DNA of 64,000 nt from Halomonas litopenaei (GCF_003045775.1 NZ_PXNS01000013.1:1-64000), one strand, 5' to 3'; positions 26,756 through 35,085 are shown, counted from the stretch's first letter. Notes: generated by a model not told the origin, from the sequence alone. Numbers and translations are program-made.

Positions 26756-29695
26756 TTAGGCGCTGTCGTCGTCGATGGTCACGATTACACGCACGGCGTC
26801 CAGGCGCAGGCGGGTGCCTTCGATGGCCTGGTCCAGCGCCTGGCGCTCGTCGCGCAGGGCGGTGATCTCGTCCTCGCGTACCGACGGGTTGCGCTGTGCC
26901 AGGGCCTCGAGTCGGGTCAGCTCGTTGTCCAGCGTCTGGCGCATGCGCACCTGGGCGGCCTCGACGATCGTCGGCAGCTCTCGCTGGGCCTCGGCCTCGG
27001 CGCTGTCGAGCAGGTCGCGCAGCTGGTCGTGGCGACTCTTGATCAGGTCCCGCGCCACCGCCTTCTTGACCTTCTTGAGGTTCTTCGAAAGACCGGTGAA
27101 AGACACCTTGTCGGTGAGGTTGGCACCGGACTCGTCGAGCAGCACCCGCACCGCGGTGGGCGGCAGGAAGCGATTGAGGTGCAGGCGCTTCGGTGCCGGG
27201 CAGTGGGTGCGGAACACCAGCTCCGCCATCAGCCGGCCGGCAGGGATCGCCGGATGCTTGAGCAGGGCAAGGGCGGTGTTGCCCATGTTGCCGTCGAGGA
27301 TGCGGCCCATCATCTCGCGCAGCAGCGGGTGCTCCCAGGACAGCCGCTGGACGTCGTCCCGGGCCAGCGCGCGGGAACGCGAGGTGGTCACGGTGAAGCC
27401 TTCCTCACCCTTCACCAGCCCCGGCAGGCCGTCGAGCATGTGCGAGCCCGGTGACAGCAGGGTCAGGTCATTGCCTAGCTCGCGACTGTCGACGCCGAAG
27501 ATGTCCAGCGCCTGGTCCAGGTAGCGCGGCAGGGCGCGGTCTTCATCGAGTTCGACGATCGCTTCCTTGACCGACTCGACCCGTTCGGGACGGCAGGCGT
27601 TGAGCTCCAGCAGGCGATTGCGGCCGGCGTCACGTTCGGCCAGCTTGGCGTCGAACAGCGCGCGGGTCTCGCCGATGACTTCTTCCAGGGCTTCGTCGTC
27701 GAGCAGGCTCTCGGCCAGGTCGTCGCCGAAGGCGTCGAACAGGTCGTTGCCGATGCCGTGCGGTGCGCTGAAGGCGTCCATCCCTTCCTGGTACCAGCGC
27801 AGCAGTTTCTCGCCGGGGCTGCCTTCGAACACCGGCACATGGATCTCGATGGCGTGGCGCTGGCCGATGCGGTCGAGACGGCCGATGCGCTGCTCGAGCT
27901 GATCCGGGTGCAGCGGCAGGTCGAACATCACCAGATGGCGACAGAACTGGAAGTTGCGGCCTTCGGAGCCGATCTCGGAGCACACCAGTACCTGGCAGCC
28001 GTCCTCGTCGTCGGCGAAGGCGGCGGCGGCGCGGTCGCGCTCGACCAGCGACAGATCCTCGTGGAACACCGGCGCCTGCACGCCGCCGAGTACGCGCAGG
28101 CCGTCGGACAGCCCCTGGGCGGTCTCGCGGTCGTGGGCGATCACCAGCACCTTGTCGTCGCCCATCTCGGTCAGCCGTTCGAGCAGCCAGGTCACCCGGG
28201 GGTCGAACTGCCACCAGGGCTCGGCGTTGAGCGGGTCCTCGGTCAGGGCGCTGTACATGCCGTCCAGGTAGACCATCACCTCGGGGTGGTCGAGGCCGGT
28301 CTCGATCAGCAGCTCGTCGAGGTAGTCCTCGTCCCGCGCCAGGCGACGCAGCACTCGGCGATAGGACGACGGCAGCTCCAGCTTGTCGACGTGCAGGCGA
28401 CGTTCAGGGAAGCCGCCTACGTGGCGACGGCTGTTGCGGAACATCACCCGGCCGGTGCCGTGGCGGTCGAGCAGCTGGTCTCGCAGCTGGGCGCTGGCCT
28501 GCTGGCGCTGTTCCAGGCTGCATTCGGGGTTGGACAGGGTCGCCAGCAGTGCCTGGCTGTCGCCGTCGTCGGCGACCGCTCCGATGGTGTCCCGGGCGCC
28601 GGCATCCAGCGGCCCGTCGACATCGCCCAGGGCGTCGATGGCCTCGGCCACCGCCACATAGCCCTGCTCCTCGGCGCGGAAGGCTTCCAGGTCCGAGTAG
28701 CGATCGCGATCGAGCAGACGCAGCCTGGCAAAGTGGCTGGCCAGCCCCATCTGCTCCGGCGTCGCGGTCAGCAGCAGCACGCCCTCGGTGGCGCCGGACA
28801 GGCGCTCGACGCAGGCGTAACCGGGGCCGACCTCGTCCTCGCTCCACTCCAGGTGGTGGGCCTCGTCGACGATCAGCAGGTCCCACTCGCAGGCTTCGGC
28901 CTGCTGCTGACGGTGGGCGTTGGCGAACAGCCAGTCCTGGCTTGCCAGCACCAGCTGGCCGGCCTCGAAGGGATTGGCGTCGCCATGGGCCTGGCTCTGC
29001 TGTTCGTCGAGCAGGGTCACCGACAGCGAGAAGCGTCGCAGCAGCTCCACCAGCCACTGGTGAGTCAGGCTCGCCGGCACCAGGATCAGCGCCCGCTCGA
29101 CCCGCCCGGTCAGCAGCAGGCGATGCAGGATCAGTCCGGCCTCTATGGTCTTGCCGAGGCCGACTTCATCGGCCAGCAGCACACGGGGCGCCTGACGTGA
29201 GGAGACCTCGTCGGCGATGTACAGCTGATGGGGGATCAGATCGATGCGTGGGCCGGCCAGGCCCAGCGCCGGGTTCTGCTCGATGCGGTGGTAGTGGTGC
29301 AGGGTGCGAAAGCGCAGGTCGAACCAGTCGTTGCGATCGACCTGGCCGGTCAGCAGACGATCCCGGGCCTGGTCGAACTGCATGCTGTCGGCCAGCCGGG
29401 CCTCCGGCAGTTCGCACAGCTCGCCCTTGTCGTCTTCGCCGATATAGACGATCAGGCCATCGATTTCCTTGGTGTCGTCCACCGTCATCTGCCAGCCCTC
29501 GGCGGACTGGATGCGATCACCACTGCCGAAGGCGACTCGGGTCAACGGGGCAAGACGGGTACTGTAGGTGCGGGTTTCCTGGCTGGCGCCGAAGAGCACG
29601 GTGACGCTGCGCGCGTCGCAGTTCAGGATAGTGCCCAGGCCGAGTTCGGCCTCGCCGTCGCTGATCCAGCGCTGGCCGGGAGAGAAGTCGCTCAT
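26756..29695 (-). CDS. rapA: RNA polymerase-associated protein RapA
   Basis: RapA (HepA) is a Swi2/Snf2 ATPase bound to RNA polymerase that helps recycle it after transcription, notably in high salt. The 979-residue protein has the usual length. Visible parts: two Tudor-like domains at the N-terminus (QRWISDGEAELGLGTIL), Walker A ADEVGLGKTIEAGLI near residue 175, DEAH box IVDEAHHLEW, helicase C-terminal motifs CSEIGSEGRNFQFCRHLVMF and LEQRIGRLDRIGQ, then the RapA-specific region. The ATG at 29695 has no strong competitor. Confidence 0.96.
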   Translation of the reverse strand: MSDFSPGQRWISDGEAELGLGTILNCDARSVTVLFGASQETRTYSTRLAPLTRVAFGSGDRIQSAEGWQMTVDDTKEIDGLIVYIGEDDKGELCELPEARLADSMQFDQARDRLLTGQVDRNDWFDLRFRTLHHYHRIEQNPALGLAGPRIDLIPHQLYIADEVSSRQAPRVLLADEVGLGKTIEAGLILHRLLLTGRVERALILVPASLTHQWLVELLRRFSLSVTLLDEQQSQAHGDANPFEAGQLVLASQDWLFANAHRQQQAEACEWDLLIVDEAHHLEWSEDEVGPGYACVERLSGATEGVLLLTATPEQMGLASHFARLRLLDRDRYSDLEAFRAEEQGYVAVAEAIDALGDVDGPLDAGARDTIGAVADDGDSQALLATLSNPECSLEQRQQASAQLRDQLLDRHGTGRVMFRNSRRHVGGFPERRLHVDKLELPSSYRRVLRRLARDEDYLDELLIETGLDHPEVMVYLDGMYSALTEDPLNAEPWWQFDPRVTWLLERLTEMGDDKVLVIAHDRETAQGLSDGLRVLGGVQAPVFHEDLSLVERDRAAAAFADDEDGCQVLVCSEIGSEGRNFQFCRHLVMFDLPLHPDQLEQRIGRLDRIGQRHAIEIHVPVFEGSPGEKLLRWYQEGMDAFSAPHGIGNDLFDAFGDDLAESLLDDEALEEVIGETRALFDAKLAERDAGRNRLLELNACRPERVESVKEAIVELDEDRALPRYLDQALDIFGVDSRELGNDLTLLSPGSHMLDGLPGLVKGEEGFTVTTSRSRALARDDVQRLSWEHPLLREMMGRILDGNMGNTALALLKHPAIPAGRLMAELVFRTHCPAPKRLHLNRFLPPTAVRVLLDESGANLTDKVSFTGLSKNLKKVKKAVARDLIKSRHDQLRDLLDSAEAEAQRELPTIVEAAQVRMRQTLDNELTRLEALAQRNPSVREDEITALRDERQALDQAIEGTRLRLDAVRVIVTIDDDSA

Positions 29696-30038
29696 GATGC
29701 CTCGGGAGATGCGTCGTTACGGTTCGTGGTCGCGGGCCAGGCCCGCCGCCGACAGGGCGCGGTATCTTACAGCAATCTTCAGTCTGGCTTAAGCGCCATC
29801 GTCATGCCCGTGATCAGATGTCGCATGGCGGCTGAAACCTTCGCATCGAGGCGTTCCCGAAACGCCCCCGCGCTTGCCGCCGTGCCCGGGCCAGCGATGA
29901 GCTCGGCCGTGAGGTGGCGGATTCAGGCTACGTCAGTGCAGGAAAAGACAGGTTGGGCGGGCCGAGGCGGGGTGTCCCCCTCGGCCCTGAGACTGCGGGT
30001 GCGGTTCACCTGCAGTATGTGCTCAGGTTGGCAAAGTT
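29696..30038. other. Intergenic region between rapA and tlpA-like gene
   Basis: This 343-bp region holds the rapA promoter side and the 3' end of the upstream tlpA-like transcript. The only clear structure is the hairpin at 29959-29987. No plausible protein was found in it. Confidence 0.5.
29959..29987 (-). terminator. Terminator-like hairpin after tlpA-like gene
   Basis: GGGCCGAGG pairs with CCTCGGCCC, with an inner GGGG/CCC extension, 50 bp after the stop. On the minus strand a modest T-rich stretch (CTGTCTTTTCC) follows about 8 nt later. Confidence 0.6.
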
Positions 30039-30848
30039 TCAGCGCGCCAGCCAGTCGTCCAGCAGAGGCAGGGTCAGCTCCCCCACATGGCGCTCGAGCA
30101 GCTTCCCTTCGGCGTCGAACAGCAGTGTCGTGGGTAGCCCGGGAGATTGACTCGCGGCCAGCAGTTGCTGGCGCGGGTCGAGCAGGGGGTAGCGAAAGTC
30201 CAGGCCGGCCTCGTCCAGGTAGCGCGCGACCTGAACCAGCGGCTCGCCCTGATTGGCCACGACCACGGTGACGTCGTCGCGTTGGTCGATGTCGGCCAGC
30301 AACGGCATCTCGCGCCGGCAAGGCGGGCACCAGGTGGCCCATAGATTGATGATCAGCGGCTTGCCGGTGGGGCCGCCTGCCAGCGAGGCCAGTTCGATGG
30401 GGGCGCCATCGACGTCTTCCAGGGTCAGCTCTGGCACGCGTTGCGGCGCCGGACTTGCCGACAGCGGCGCCCAGCTGACCAGCGCCAGCCAGGCAAGCGA
30501 GGCGACCAGCGTCAGACCCAGGGCACCGAGCAGGGCGCCAAGGCGATCACGCAGTGACCACAGGGTCCACAGGGCGGCGGCGACCAGCCCCCAGACCCCG
30601 CTGTAGCCGGGTAGCCACAGCTTGATGATATCCAGCCAGTTGTCCTGATAGGCGGCCCAGTGCGGCAGCACGTGCCCGAGCCGAGCGCCGACCAGCCAAG
30701 CCAGCATCAGGCCGTTGAACCAGCGACCGTGGCGGCGGCGGGGCAGGCCCAGCAGGAAGGCGCTGGCGGCCAGCAGCAACAGGGTGACGACGAGGGCGTA
30801 GAGACGCGGCAGGCTCACTAGCACCGGTCCGATGGCGATGGCATCCAT
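30039..30848 (-). CDS. TlpA family thiol-disulfide protein with membrane domain
   Basis: A 269-residue protein. The first 130 residues form four hydrophobic helices recalling an Lgt-type membrane domain (AIGPVLVSLPRLYALVVTLL, LMLAWLVGARLGHVLPHW). The rest is a periplasmic thioredoxin domain with WATWCPPCRREMPLLADI and the cis-proline loop SPGLPTTLLFD. It should reduce disulfides in the periplasm, for example for cytochrome c maturation, but no ccm gene is near. Start choice is uncertain: 30848 (MDAIAIGP) has a weak GGAG; an ATG at 30866 lacks any. Confidence 0.82.
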   Translation of the reverse strand: MDAIAIGPVLVSLPRLYALVVTLLLLAASAFLLGLPRRRHGRWFNGLMLAWLVGARLGHVLPHWAAYQDNWLDIIKLWLPGYSGVWGLVAAALWTLWSLRDRLGALLGALGLTLVASLAWLALVSWAPLSASPAPQRVPELTLEDVDGAPIELASLAGGPTGKPLIINLWATWCPPCRREMPLLADIDQRDDVTVVVANQGEPLVQVARYLDEAGLDFRYPLLDPRQQLLAASQSPGLPTTLLFDAEGKLLERHVGELTLPLLDDWLAR

Positions 30849-31018
30849 GGATGGGGCGAACTCCATTGGGGAAACGCGAAAGCACGAAAATGCGCAGGCG
30901 AGCAGGTACACTTGGTGGGCTCGATCCGGCAAGGCTACTGCGCCCGATGCGCGCTGTCATCCCGAGCCGCCTGCCGGGCCATCGGTTTTCGAGCCATCTC
31001 TCTGATTCAGGATCTGTG

Positions 31019-31297
31019 ATGTCACCACCCAAGGCCTTCGACCCCCTGCGCGCCCTGGCCATCGGCAGCCAGGCCCTCGGCTTCGTGATGATCTTTGTGC
31101 TCGGCACCACCCTGGACCACCCGCGCCCGTGGCAGGGGCTCACCTTGGGGCTGATGCTGGTGGTGGCGCTGGTAGTAGCGATCGTCCGGCGCTACCGCAA
31201 CAACCGCCTGCAGAAGTTCCGTGACGAACGGCGCCAGCGGCTGTTGGGTGATGACGAGGGTGACGAAGAAGCGGGAGACGGCGAGGGTCGCGATTGA
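31019..31297 (+). CDS. Small two-helix membrane protein
   Basis: A 92-residue hypothetical protein. It has two hydrophobic segments (ALGFVMIFVLGTTLDH and LTLGLMLVVALVVAIVRRY), then a charged tail with acidic residues (LLGDDEGDEEAGDGEGRD). No family is recognised. The codon pattern is coding-like. It is divergent from the tlpA-like gene and convergent with the VOC gene. The start at 31019 is the first ATG near the helices; no strong ribosome-binding site is visible. Confidence 0.6.
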   Translation: MSPPKAFDPLRALAIGSQALGFVMIFVLGTTLDHPRPWQGLTLGLMLVVALVVAIVRRYRNNRLQKFRDERRQRLLGDDEGDEEAGDGEGRD

Positions 31298-31306
31298 TCA
31301 ACGGCG

Positions 31307-31726
31307 TCAGGCCCGGACCTCTCGGGTCGATGAGGCGCAGCGGGCCGGATCGATGGCGGTAAGCCTCAGCCAGTGCCCCTCCGGCATCCGGCACAGCACC
31401 ACCCGAAAGGCGCACTGACGCGAGGTGCTGTTGTCTCCCTCCCAGCTCTGTACAAAGCCGCACTCGTGTCCGCAGTCTTCCAGGCGTCGACGCAGCGCAG
31501 GAAAGCTGGCGGCGTCGACCTCGAGATTCAGTGTTCTCGGCGGCGTCGGGGTGTGGCTCGCCAGCAACATCAGCACCTGGGTGTTCTCGCCGCCTCCCAA
31601 TTCAAGGGTCACCCCAGTGTCGCTGGCGACCAGCACCCGAAGGCCCAGTGTCGTCTCGAAGAACCGACGCATTCCCGCTAGGTCGCTGACCTCCAGGGCG
31701 CCCGGCTCCAGACTGAGATGCTGCAT
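31307..31726 (-). CDS. VOC (glyoxalase/bleomycin resistance) family protein
   Basis: A 139-residue vicinal-oxygen-chelate fold protein: MQHLSLEPGALEVSDLAGMRRFFETTLGLRVL at the start and SRQCAFRVVLCRMPEGHWLRL at the end, giving the two beta-alpha-beta halves. Possible metal ligands are His3 and Glu/His in the PEGHW segment. The substrate is unknown. ATG 31726 is preferred over an in-frame ATG 21 bases earlier because it starts the first strand. Confidence 0.75.
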   Translation of the reverse strand: MQHLSLEPGALEVSDLAGMRRFFETTLGLRVLVASDTGVTLELGGGENTQVLMLLASHTPTPPRTLNLEVDAASFPALRRRLEDCGHECGFVQSWEGDNSTSRQCAFRVVLCRMPEGHWLRLTAIDPARCASSTREVRA

Positions 31727-32055
31727 GACATGCCTCCGTGGGATCATGTGTCGGATTCAGTCTGGCGCCGAAGCCGCCGGTTTTCCCTTCAAGCCTGTTT
31801 ATGGCCTTTATCGCCTGGCGCTATGGGCGTGGCGATTGGCCGCTTGCTGGTGCCTCCTTGCAAGACTTTTCAGGGCGTCTTGTCCATCTTCCTTTTCGTA
31901 CAGATGGACGACGTCTTCGTCCATAGGTCGCCCTGCCTGAGTATGACGAATCGGCGGCAATGACGTGACCGCTGCATGACAGTCGCCCCCAACTCCTTGT
32001 TTTTTCTACCTCTGGCGAGGTAGTGCCGGTGCGCTTGCTCCGTGTGCAGGGAAAT
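31727..32055. other. Intergenic region upstream of the phn operon
   Basis: About 330 bp between the VOC gene and the phn control elements. It contains one reverse-oriented Pho-box-like sequence (31965-31982) and otherwise no recognisable gene or RNA. Confidence 0.4.
31965..31982 (-). promoter_or_regulatory. Pho-box-like site, reverse orientation
   Basis: Read on the minus strand: CTGTCAT-GCAG-CGGTCAC, two 7-bp halves with the correct 4-bp gap, 13 of 14 positions agreeing with CTGTCAT/CTGTCAC. It lies 156 bp upstream of phnC but points toward the VOC gene. Confidence 0.4.
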
Positions 32056-32073
32056 TTGTCATCTCAATGACAT
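32056..32073 (+). promoter_or_regulatory. Pho-box-like site upstream of phnC
   Basis: TTGTCAT-CTCA-ATGACAT: 6/7 and 5/7 matches to the CTGTCAT halves with 4-bp spacing. It also forms an inverted repeat (TGTCAT/ATGACA). It adjoins the PhnF-type operator and sits 65 bp before phnC, a fitting position for PhoB activation of a phosphate-starvation operon. Confidence 0.45.
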
Positions 32074-32084
32074 TGTCTAGACAA
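32073..32084. promoter_or_regulatory. Probable PhnF operator 1
   Basis: TTGTCTAGACAA is a perfect 12-bp palindrome 53 bp upstream of the phnC start. Its core GTCTAGAC fits the GT(N)TA(N)AC pattern of HutC-type GntR regulators, the subfamily of PhnF. The same word recurs at the phnF start codon (35074). A degenerate copy, TGTCCAGACT, lies at 32102-32111. Confidence 0.7.
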
Positions 32085-32137
32085 CTGGCCTTCATCTTTG
32101 ATGTCCAGACTGGCGCCATTCCTAGAGGAGAGGCGTC

Positions 32138-33007
32138 ATGTCCATTCCCACCATCATCGTCGAGCGGCTCAACAAGAACTTCGGCCATAGCCGAGTGCTC
32201 GAGGATGTCAGTTTCGAGATCACCCCGGGGGAGATCGTTGCGCTGATCGGCCCGTCCGGCTCCGGCAAGTCCACCCTGATGCGTCATCTGGTCGGACTGA
32301 CCTGCTGCAACCGTGATCGCGGTGGCCGAGTCAGCCTGCTGGGGCGCGAGATCCAGGCCAGCGGTCGCCTGCGCCGGGCCAGCCGTGGCCAGCGTTGCCG
32401 GGTCGGCTACATCTTCCAGCAGTTCAACCTGGTCAATCGCCTCAGCGTGCTGACCAATGTGCTGATCGGCCAGCTCGGGCGCATGCCGCGGGCGCGGGCG
32501 CTGCTCGGTCGCTTCAGCGACGAGGAACGCCAACGGGCCCTTCAGTGCCTGGCTCGGGTCGGCCTCGAGGGCATGGCCTACCAGCGTGCCAACACCCTTT
32601 CCGGCGGTCAGCAGCAGCGGGTGGCCATCGCCCGGGTGCTGATGCAGGACGCCGACGTCATCCTCGCCGACGAGCCCATCGCCTCGCTGGACCCGCGCAG
32701 CGCCCGGGAGGTGATGGAGATCCTCGAGCGGATTCACGCCGAGGATGGCCGCACCGTGGTCATCACCCTGCATCAGGTCGATATCGCCCGGCGCTACTGC
32801 CACCGGGCCATCGCGCTCAAGGATGGGCGCCTGTACTTCGACGGCAAGACCTCCGAGCTGACCGACGCACGCCTCAAGACCCTGTACGAGAACGCCGGCC
32901 TCGACGAGCTGCGTGCCGGCAGTCAACCCGACCTGCCGTCACCGCTGCGTGAGCCGAGCTACACCCAGGCCCAGACGGCTGTGTCGGCGCAGGTCGTCCA
33001 TAGCTGA
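32138..33007 (+). CDS. phnC: Phosphonate ABC transporter ATP-binding protein
   Basis: PhnC powers phosphonate import with PhnD and PhnE. The 289-residue ATPase has Walker A GPSGSGKSTLMRH near residue 39, Q-loop FQQFNLVNRLSVLTNVL, signature LSGGQQQRVAIARVLMQ and Walker B DVILADEPIASLDP. About 30 extra residues at the C-terminus are unlike the core domain. AGAGGAGAGG before the ATG is a strong ribosome-binding site. It is the first gene of the C-P lyase operon. Confidence 0.96.
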   Translation: MSIPTIIVERLNKNFGHSRVLEDVSFEITPGEIVALIGPSGSGKSTLMRHLVGLTCCNRDRGGRVSLLGREIQASGRLRRASRGQRCRVGYIFQQFNLVNRLSVLTNVLIGQLGRMPRARALLGRFSDEERQRALQCLARVGLEGMAYQRANTLSGGQQQRVAIARVLMQDADVILADEPIASLDPRSAREVMEILERIHAEDGRTVVITLHQVDIARRYCHRAIALKDGRLYFDGKTSELTDARLKTLYENAGLDELRAGSQPDLPSPLREPSYTQAQTAVSAQVVHS

Positions 33008-33065
33008 GCCACCACATCCTGCGACACCTGTTCCCACAACGACCGATAACCTTCAGGAGAATCCC

Positions 33066-34097
33066 ATGTCTCTCGCATCCTTTCGTCGCCTGTCGCTGCC
33101 ATTGATCGCCGGTATTGGCCTTGCCGCCAGTGCCCAGCTGGCCGCCGCCGAGACCGAGACCCTCAAGTTCGGCATCATCTCCACCGAGGCCAGCCAGAAT
33201 CTGGCGCCGCTGTGGGACCCGTTCCTGGCCGATATGTCCGAGCAGATCGGCATGGAGGTCGAGCCCTTCTTCGCCACCGACTACGCCGCGGTGATCCAGG
33301 CCATGCGCTTTGATCAGATCGACCTGGCCTGGTACGGCAACAAGTCGGCCATGGAAGCCGTCGATCGTGCCGACGGCGAGATCTTCGCCCAGACCGTGGC
33401 GGCCAACGGAGCCCCGGGCTACTGGAGTCTGATGATCACCCACCAGGACAGCGACATCGAAAGCGTCGATGACGTCCTGGCCAACGCCTCCGAGCTGGTG
33501 TTCGGCAACGGCGATCCCAACTCCACCTCCGGCTATCTGGTGCCGGGCTACTACGTCTTCGCCAAGAACGGTGTCGACGCCTCGTCAGCCTTCAAGCGCA
33601 CCCTGAACTCCAGCCACGAGACCAACGCCCTGGCGGTGGCCAATCAGCAGGTCGACGTGGCCACCTTCAATACCGAAGGCATGGAGCGTCTGGAAGTGAC
33701 CGCGCCGGACAAGGCCGAGCAGCTGCGGGTGATCTGGAAGTCGCCGCTGATCCCGTCCGACCCGCTGGTGTGGCGCGGCGACCTGGACGACGCCACCAAG
33801 GAAAAGCTGCGTGAGTTCTTCCTGAACTACGGCGATGACGCCGAAGAGCAGCAGATTCTCGAGCCGCTGCAGTGGTCTGGCTTCGATGCCTCCGACAACG
33901 ACCAGCTGTTGCCGATCCGTCAGCTGGCGCTGTTCAAGGAGCGCTCCGAGGTGGCCAAGGACGAAAGCCTGGACGAAGGCGATCGCGAGGCCCGACTGGC
34001 CGAGATCGACAGCCAGCTCGACGATCTCGATGCGCGCATGAAGGACGTGCAGGCCGCCGAGGCGATGCCCGAGGATGCCGCCACCAACGCCGGCTGA
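33066..34097 (+). CDS. phnD: Phosphonate-binding periplasmic protein
   Basis: A 343-residue secreted binding protein; a signal peptide ends near SAQLAAAE. Ligand-site segments typical of PhnD follow: FGIISTEASQNLAPLWDPF, YAAVIQAMRFDQIDLAWYGNKSA and FGNGDPNSTSGYLVPGYY. The last 60 residues are acidic and charged. AGGAGA precedes the ATG at 33066; an upstream in-frame start would overlap phnC and destroy the signal peptide. A strong hairpin directly follows the gene. Confidence 0.95.
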   Translation: MSLASFRRLSLPLIAGIGLAASAQLAAAETETLKFGIISTEASQNLAPLWDPFLADMSEQIGMEVEPFFATDYAAVIQAMRFDQIDLAWYGNKSAMEAVDRADGEIFAQTVAANGAPGYWSLMITHQDSDIESVDDVLANASELVFGNGDPNSTSGYLVPGYYVFAKNGVDASSAFKRTLNSSHETNALAVANQQVDVATFNTEGMERLEVTAPDKAEQLRVIWKSPLIPSDPLVWRGDLDDATKEKLREFFLNYGDDAEEQQILEPLQWSGFDASDNDQLLPIRQLALFKERSEVAKDESLDEGDREARLAEIDSQLDDLDARMKDVQAAEAMPEDAATNAG

Positions 34098-34105
34098 TGT
34101 GACGC

Positions 34106-34140
34106 CAGGCCGCGCCGGGACGAAGGCCCGGCGCGGCCTG
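34106..34140 (+). other. Intercistronic hairpin between phnD and phnE
   Basis: CAGGCCGCGCCGGG and CCCGGCGCGGCCTG form a 14-bp stem with a 7-nt loop, 8 bp after the phnD stop. It lacks a T-run, so it probably protects the phnD message from 3' decay or partially attenuates transcription, raising binding protein over permease. Confidence 0.75.
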
Positions 34141-34187
34141 GACCGCTCACGCTGTCACCGCTTTCTCAAGTTCCCCCAGGAAAACGC

Positions 34188-34982
34188 ATGACCACCCAGA
34201 CACAACTTTCCGGCATCAGCCTGCCGCCCAAGCGTAGCTGGACCACCCTGGCGCTGTGGGGCGTCGGCCTGGCGGTGCTGGCCTGGTCCTGGCAGGGCGT
34301 CGAGATGCGCCCGAGCCTGCTGGTGACCAACGCCGACAATATGGCGACCCTGGCCGGCGACTTCTTTCCCCCGGCCTTCGGCAACCTCGTCCACTACATC
34401 GAGCAGATGCTGGTGACCATCCAGATCGCCATCTGGGGCACCCTGCTGGCCATCCTGGTCGCCATTCCTGCGAGCCTTCTGTGCTCCGAGAATCTGGTGC
34501 CCTGGTGGGTCTACCAGCCGGTGCGCCGACTGATGGACGCCACCCGTGCCATCAACGAGCTGGTATTCGCCATGCTGTTCGTGGTGGCGGTGGGGCTTGG
34601 GCCTTTCGCCGGAACCCTGGCGCTGTTCATCCACACCACCGGGGTGCTGGCCAAGCTGTTTTCCGAAGCGGTGGAAGCCGCCGAGGCCGGGCCCATGGAA
34701 GGCATTCGGGTCACCGGAGCAGGGCGCATCGAGGAGATCGTGTTCGGTCTGATTCCCCAGGTGCTGCCGCTGTGGATCTCGGTGAGCCTGTATCGCTTCG
34801 AGTCCAACATCCGCTCGGCCACGGTGCTCGGCATGGTCGGTGGCGGCGGTATCGGGGTGGCGCTGTGGGAGACCATGCGCGGATTCCAGTACGCCGAGAC
34901 GGCCACCATCATGCTGGTGATCATCATCGCCGTGACGGCGCTGGACATGGCCTCGCAGTTCGTACGCAAGCGCTTCATCTAG
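34188..34982 (+). CDS. phnE: Phosphonate ABC transporter permease
   Basis: A 264-residue inner-membrane permease of the PhnE family with about six helices. The conserved cytoplasmic EAA loop is GPMEGIRVTGAGRIEEIVFGLIPQVLPLW, and VGGGGIGVALWETMRGFQYAETATIM ends the domain. Only one phnE is present, as in many functional systems. AGGAAA lies before the ATG. Confidence 0.95.
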   Translation: MTTQTQLSGISLPPKRSWTTLALWGVGLAVLAWSWQGVEMRPSLLVTNADNMATLAGDFFPPAFGNLVHYIEQMLVTIQIAIWGTLLAILVAIPASLLCSENLVPWWVYQPVRRLMDATRAINELVFAMLFVVAVGLGPFAGTLALFIHTTGVLAKLFSEAVEAAEAGPMEGIRVTGAGRIEEIVFGLIPQVLPLWISVSLYRFESNIRSATVLGMVGGGGIGVALWETMRGFQYAETATIMLVIIIAVTALDMASQFVRKRFI

Positions 34983-35005
34983 GCTGACACAGCAGAGCCG
35001 AGTAA

Positions 35006-35045
35006 GCAGACCAGAACGGCTGGTCTGCCGGTGGCTTCGGCCACC
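35006..35045 (+). other. Two stacked hairpins before phnF
   Basis: GCAGACCAG/CTGGTCTGC (35006-35028) and GGTGGC-TTCG-GCCACC (35030-35045) follow the phnE stop. The second has a UUCG tetraloop, and TTCTTTTTT appears 9 nt later just before the phnF ribosome-binding site. They may attenuate read-through from the transporter genes into phnF onward. Confidence 0.55.
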
Positions 35046-35073
35046 ACCCGATACCTTCTTTTTTGGAGCGAAG

Positions 35074-35085
35074 ATGTCTAGACAA
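35074..35085. promoter_or_regulatory. Probable PhnF operator 2 across the phnF start codon
   Basis: ATGTCTAGACAA matches operator 1 in 11 of 12 bases and includes the start codon itself. It forces codons TCT and AGA, rare in this GC-rich genome, which supports DNA-level selection. PhnF could repress its own gene by roadblock. Confidence 0.65.
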
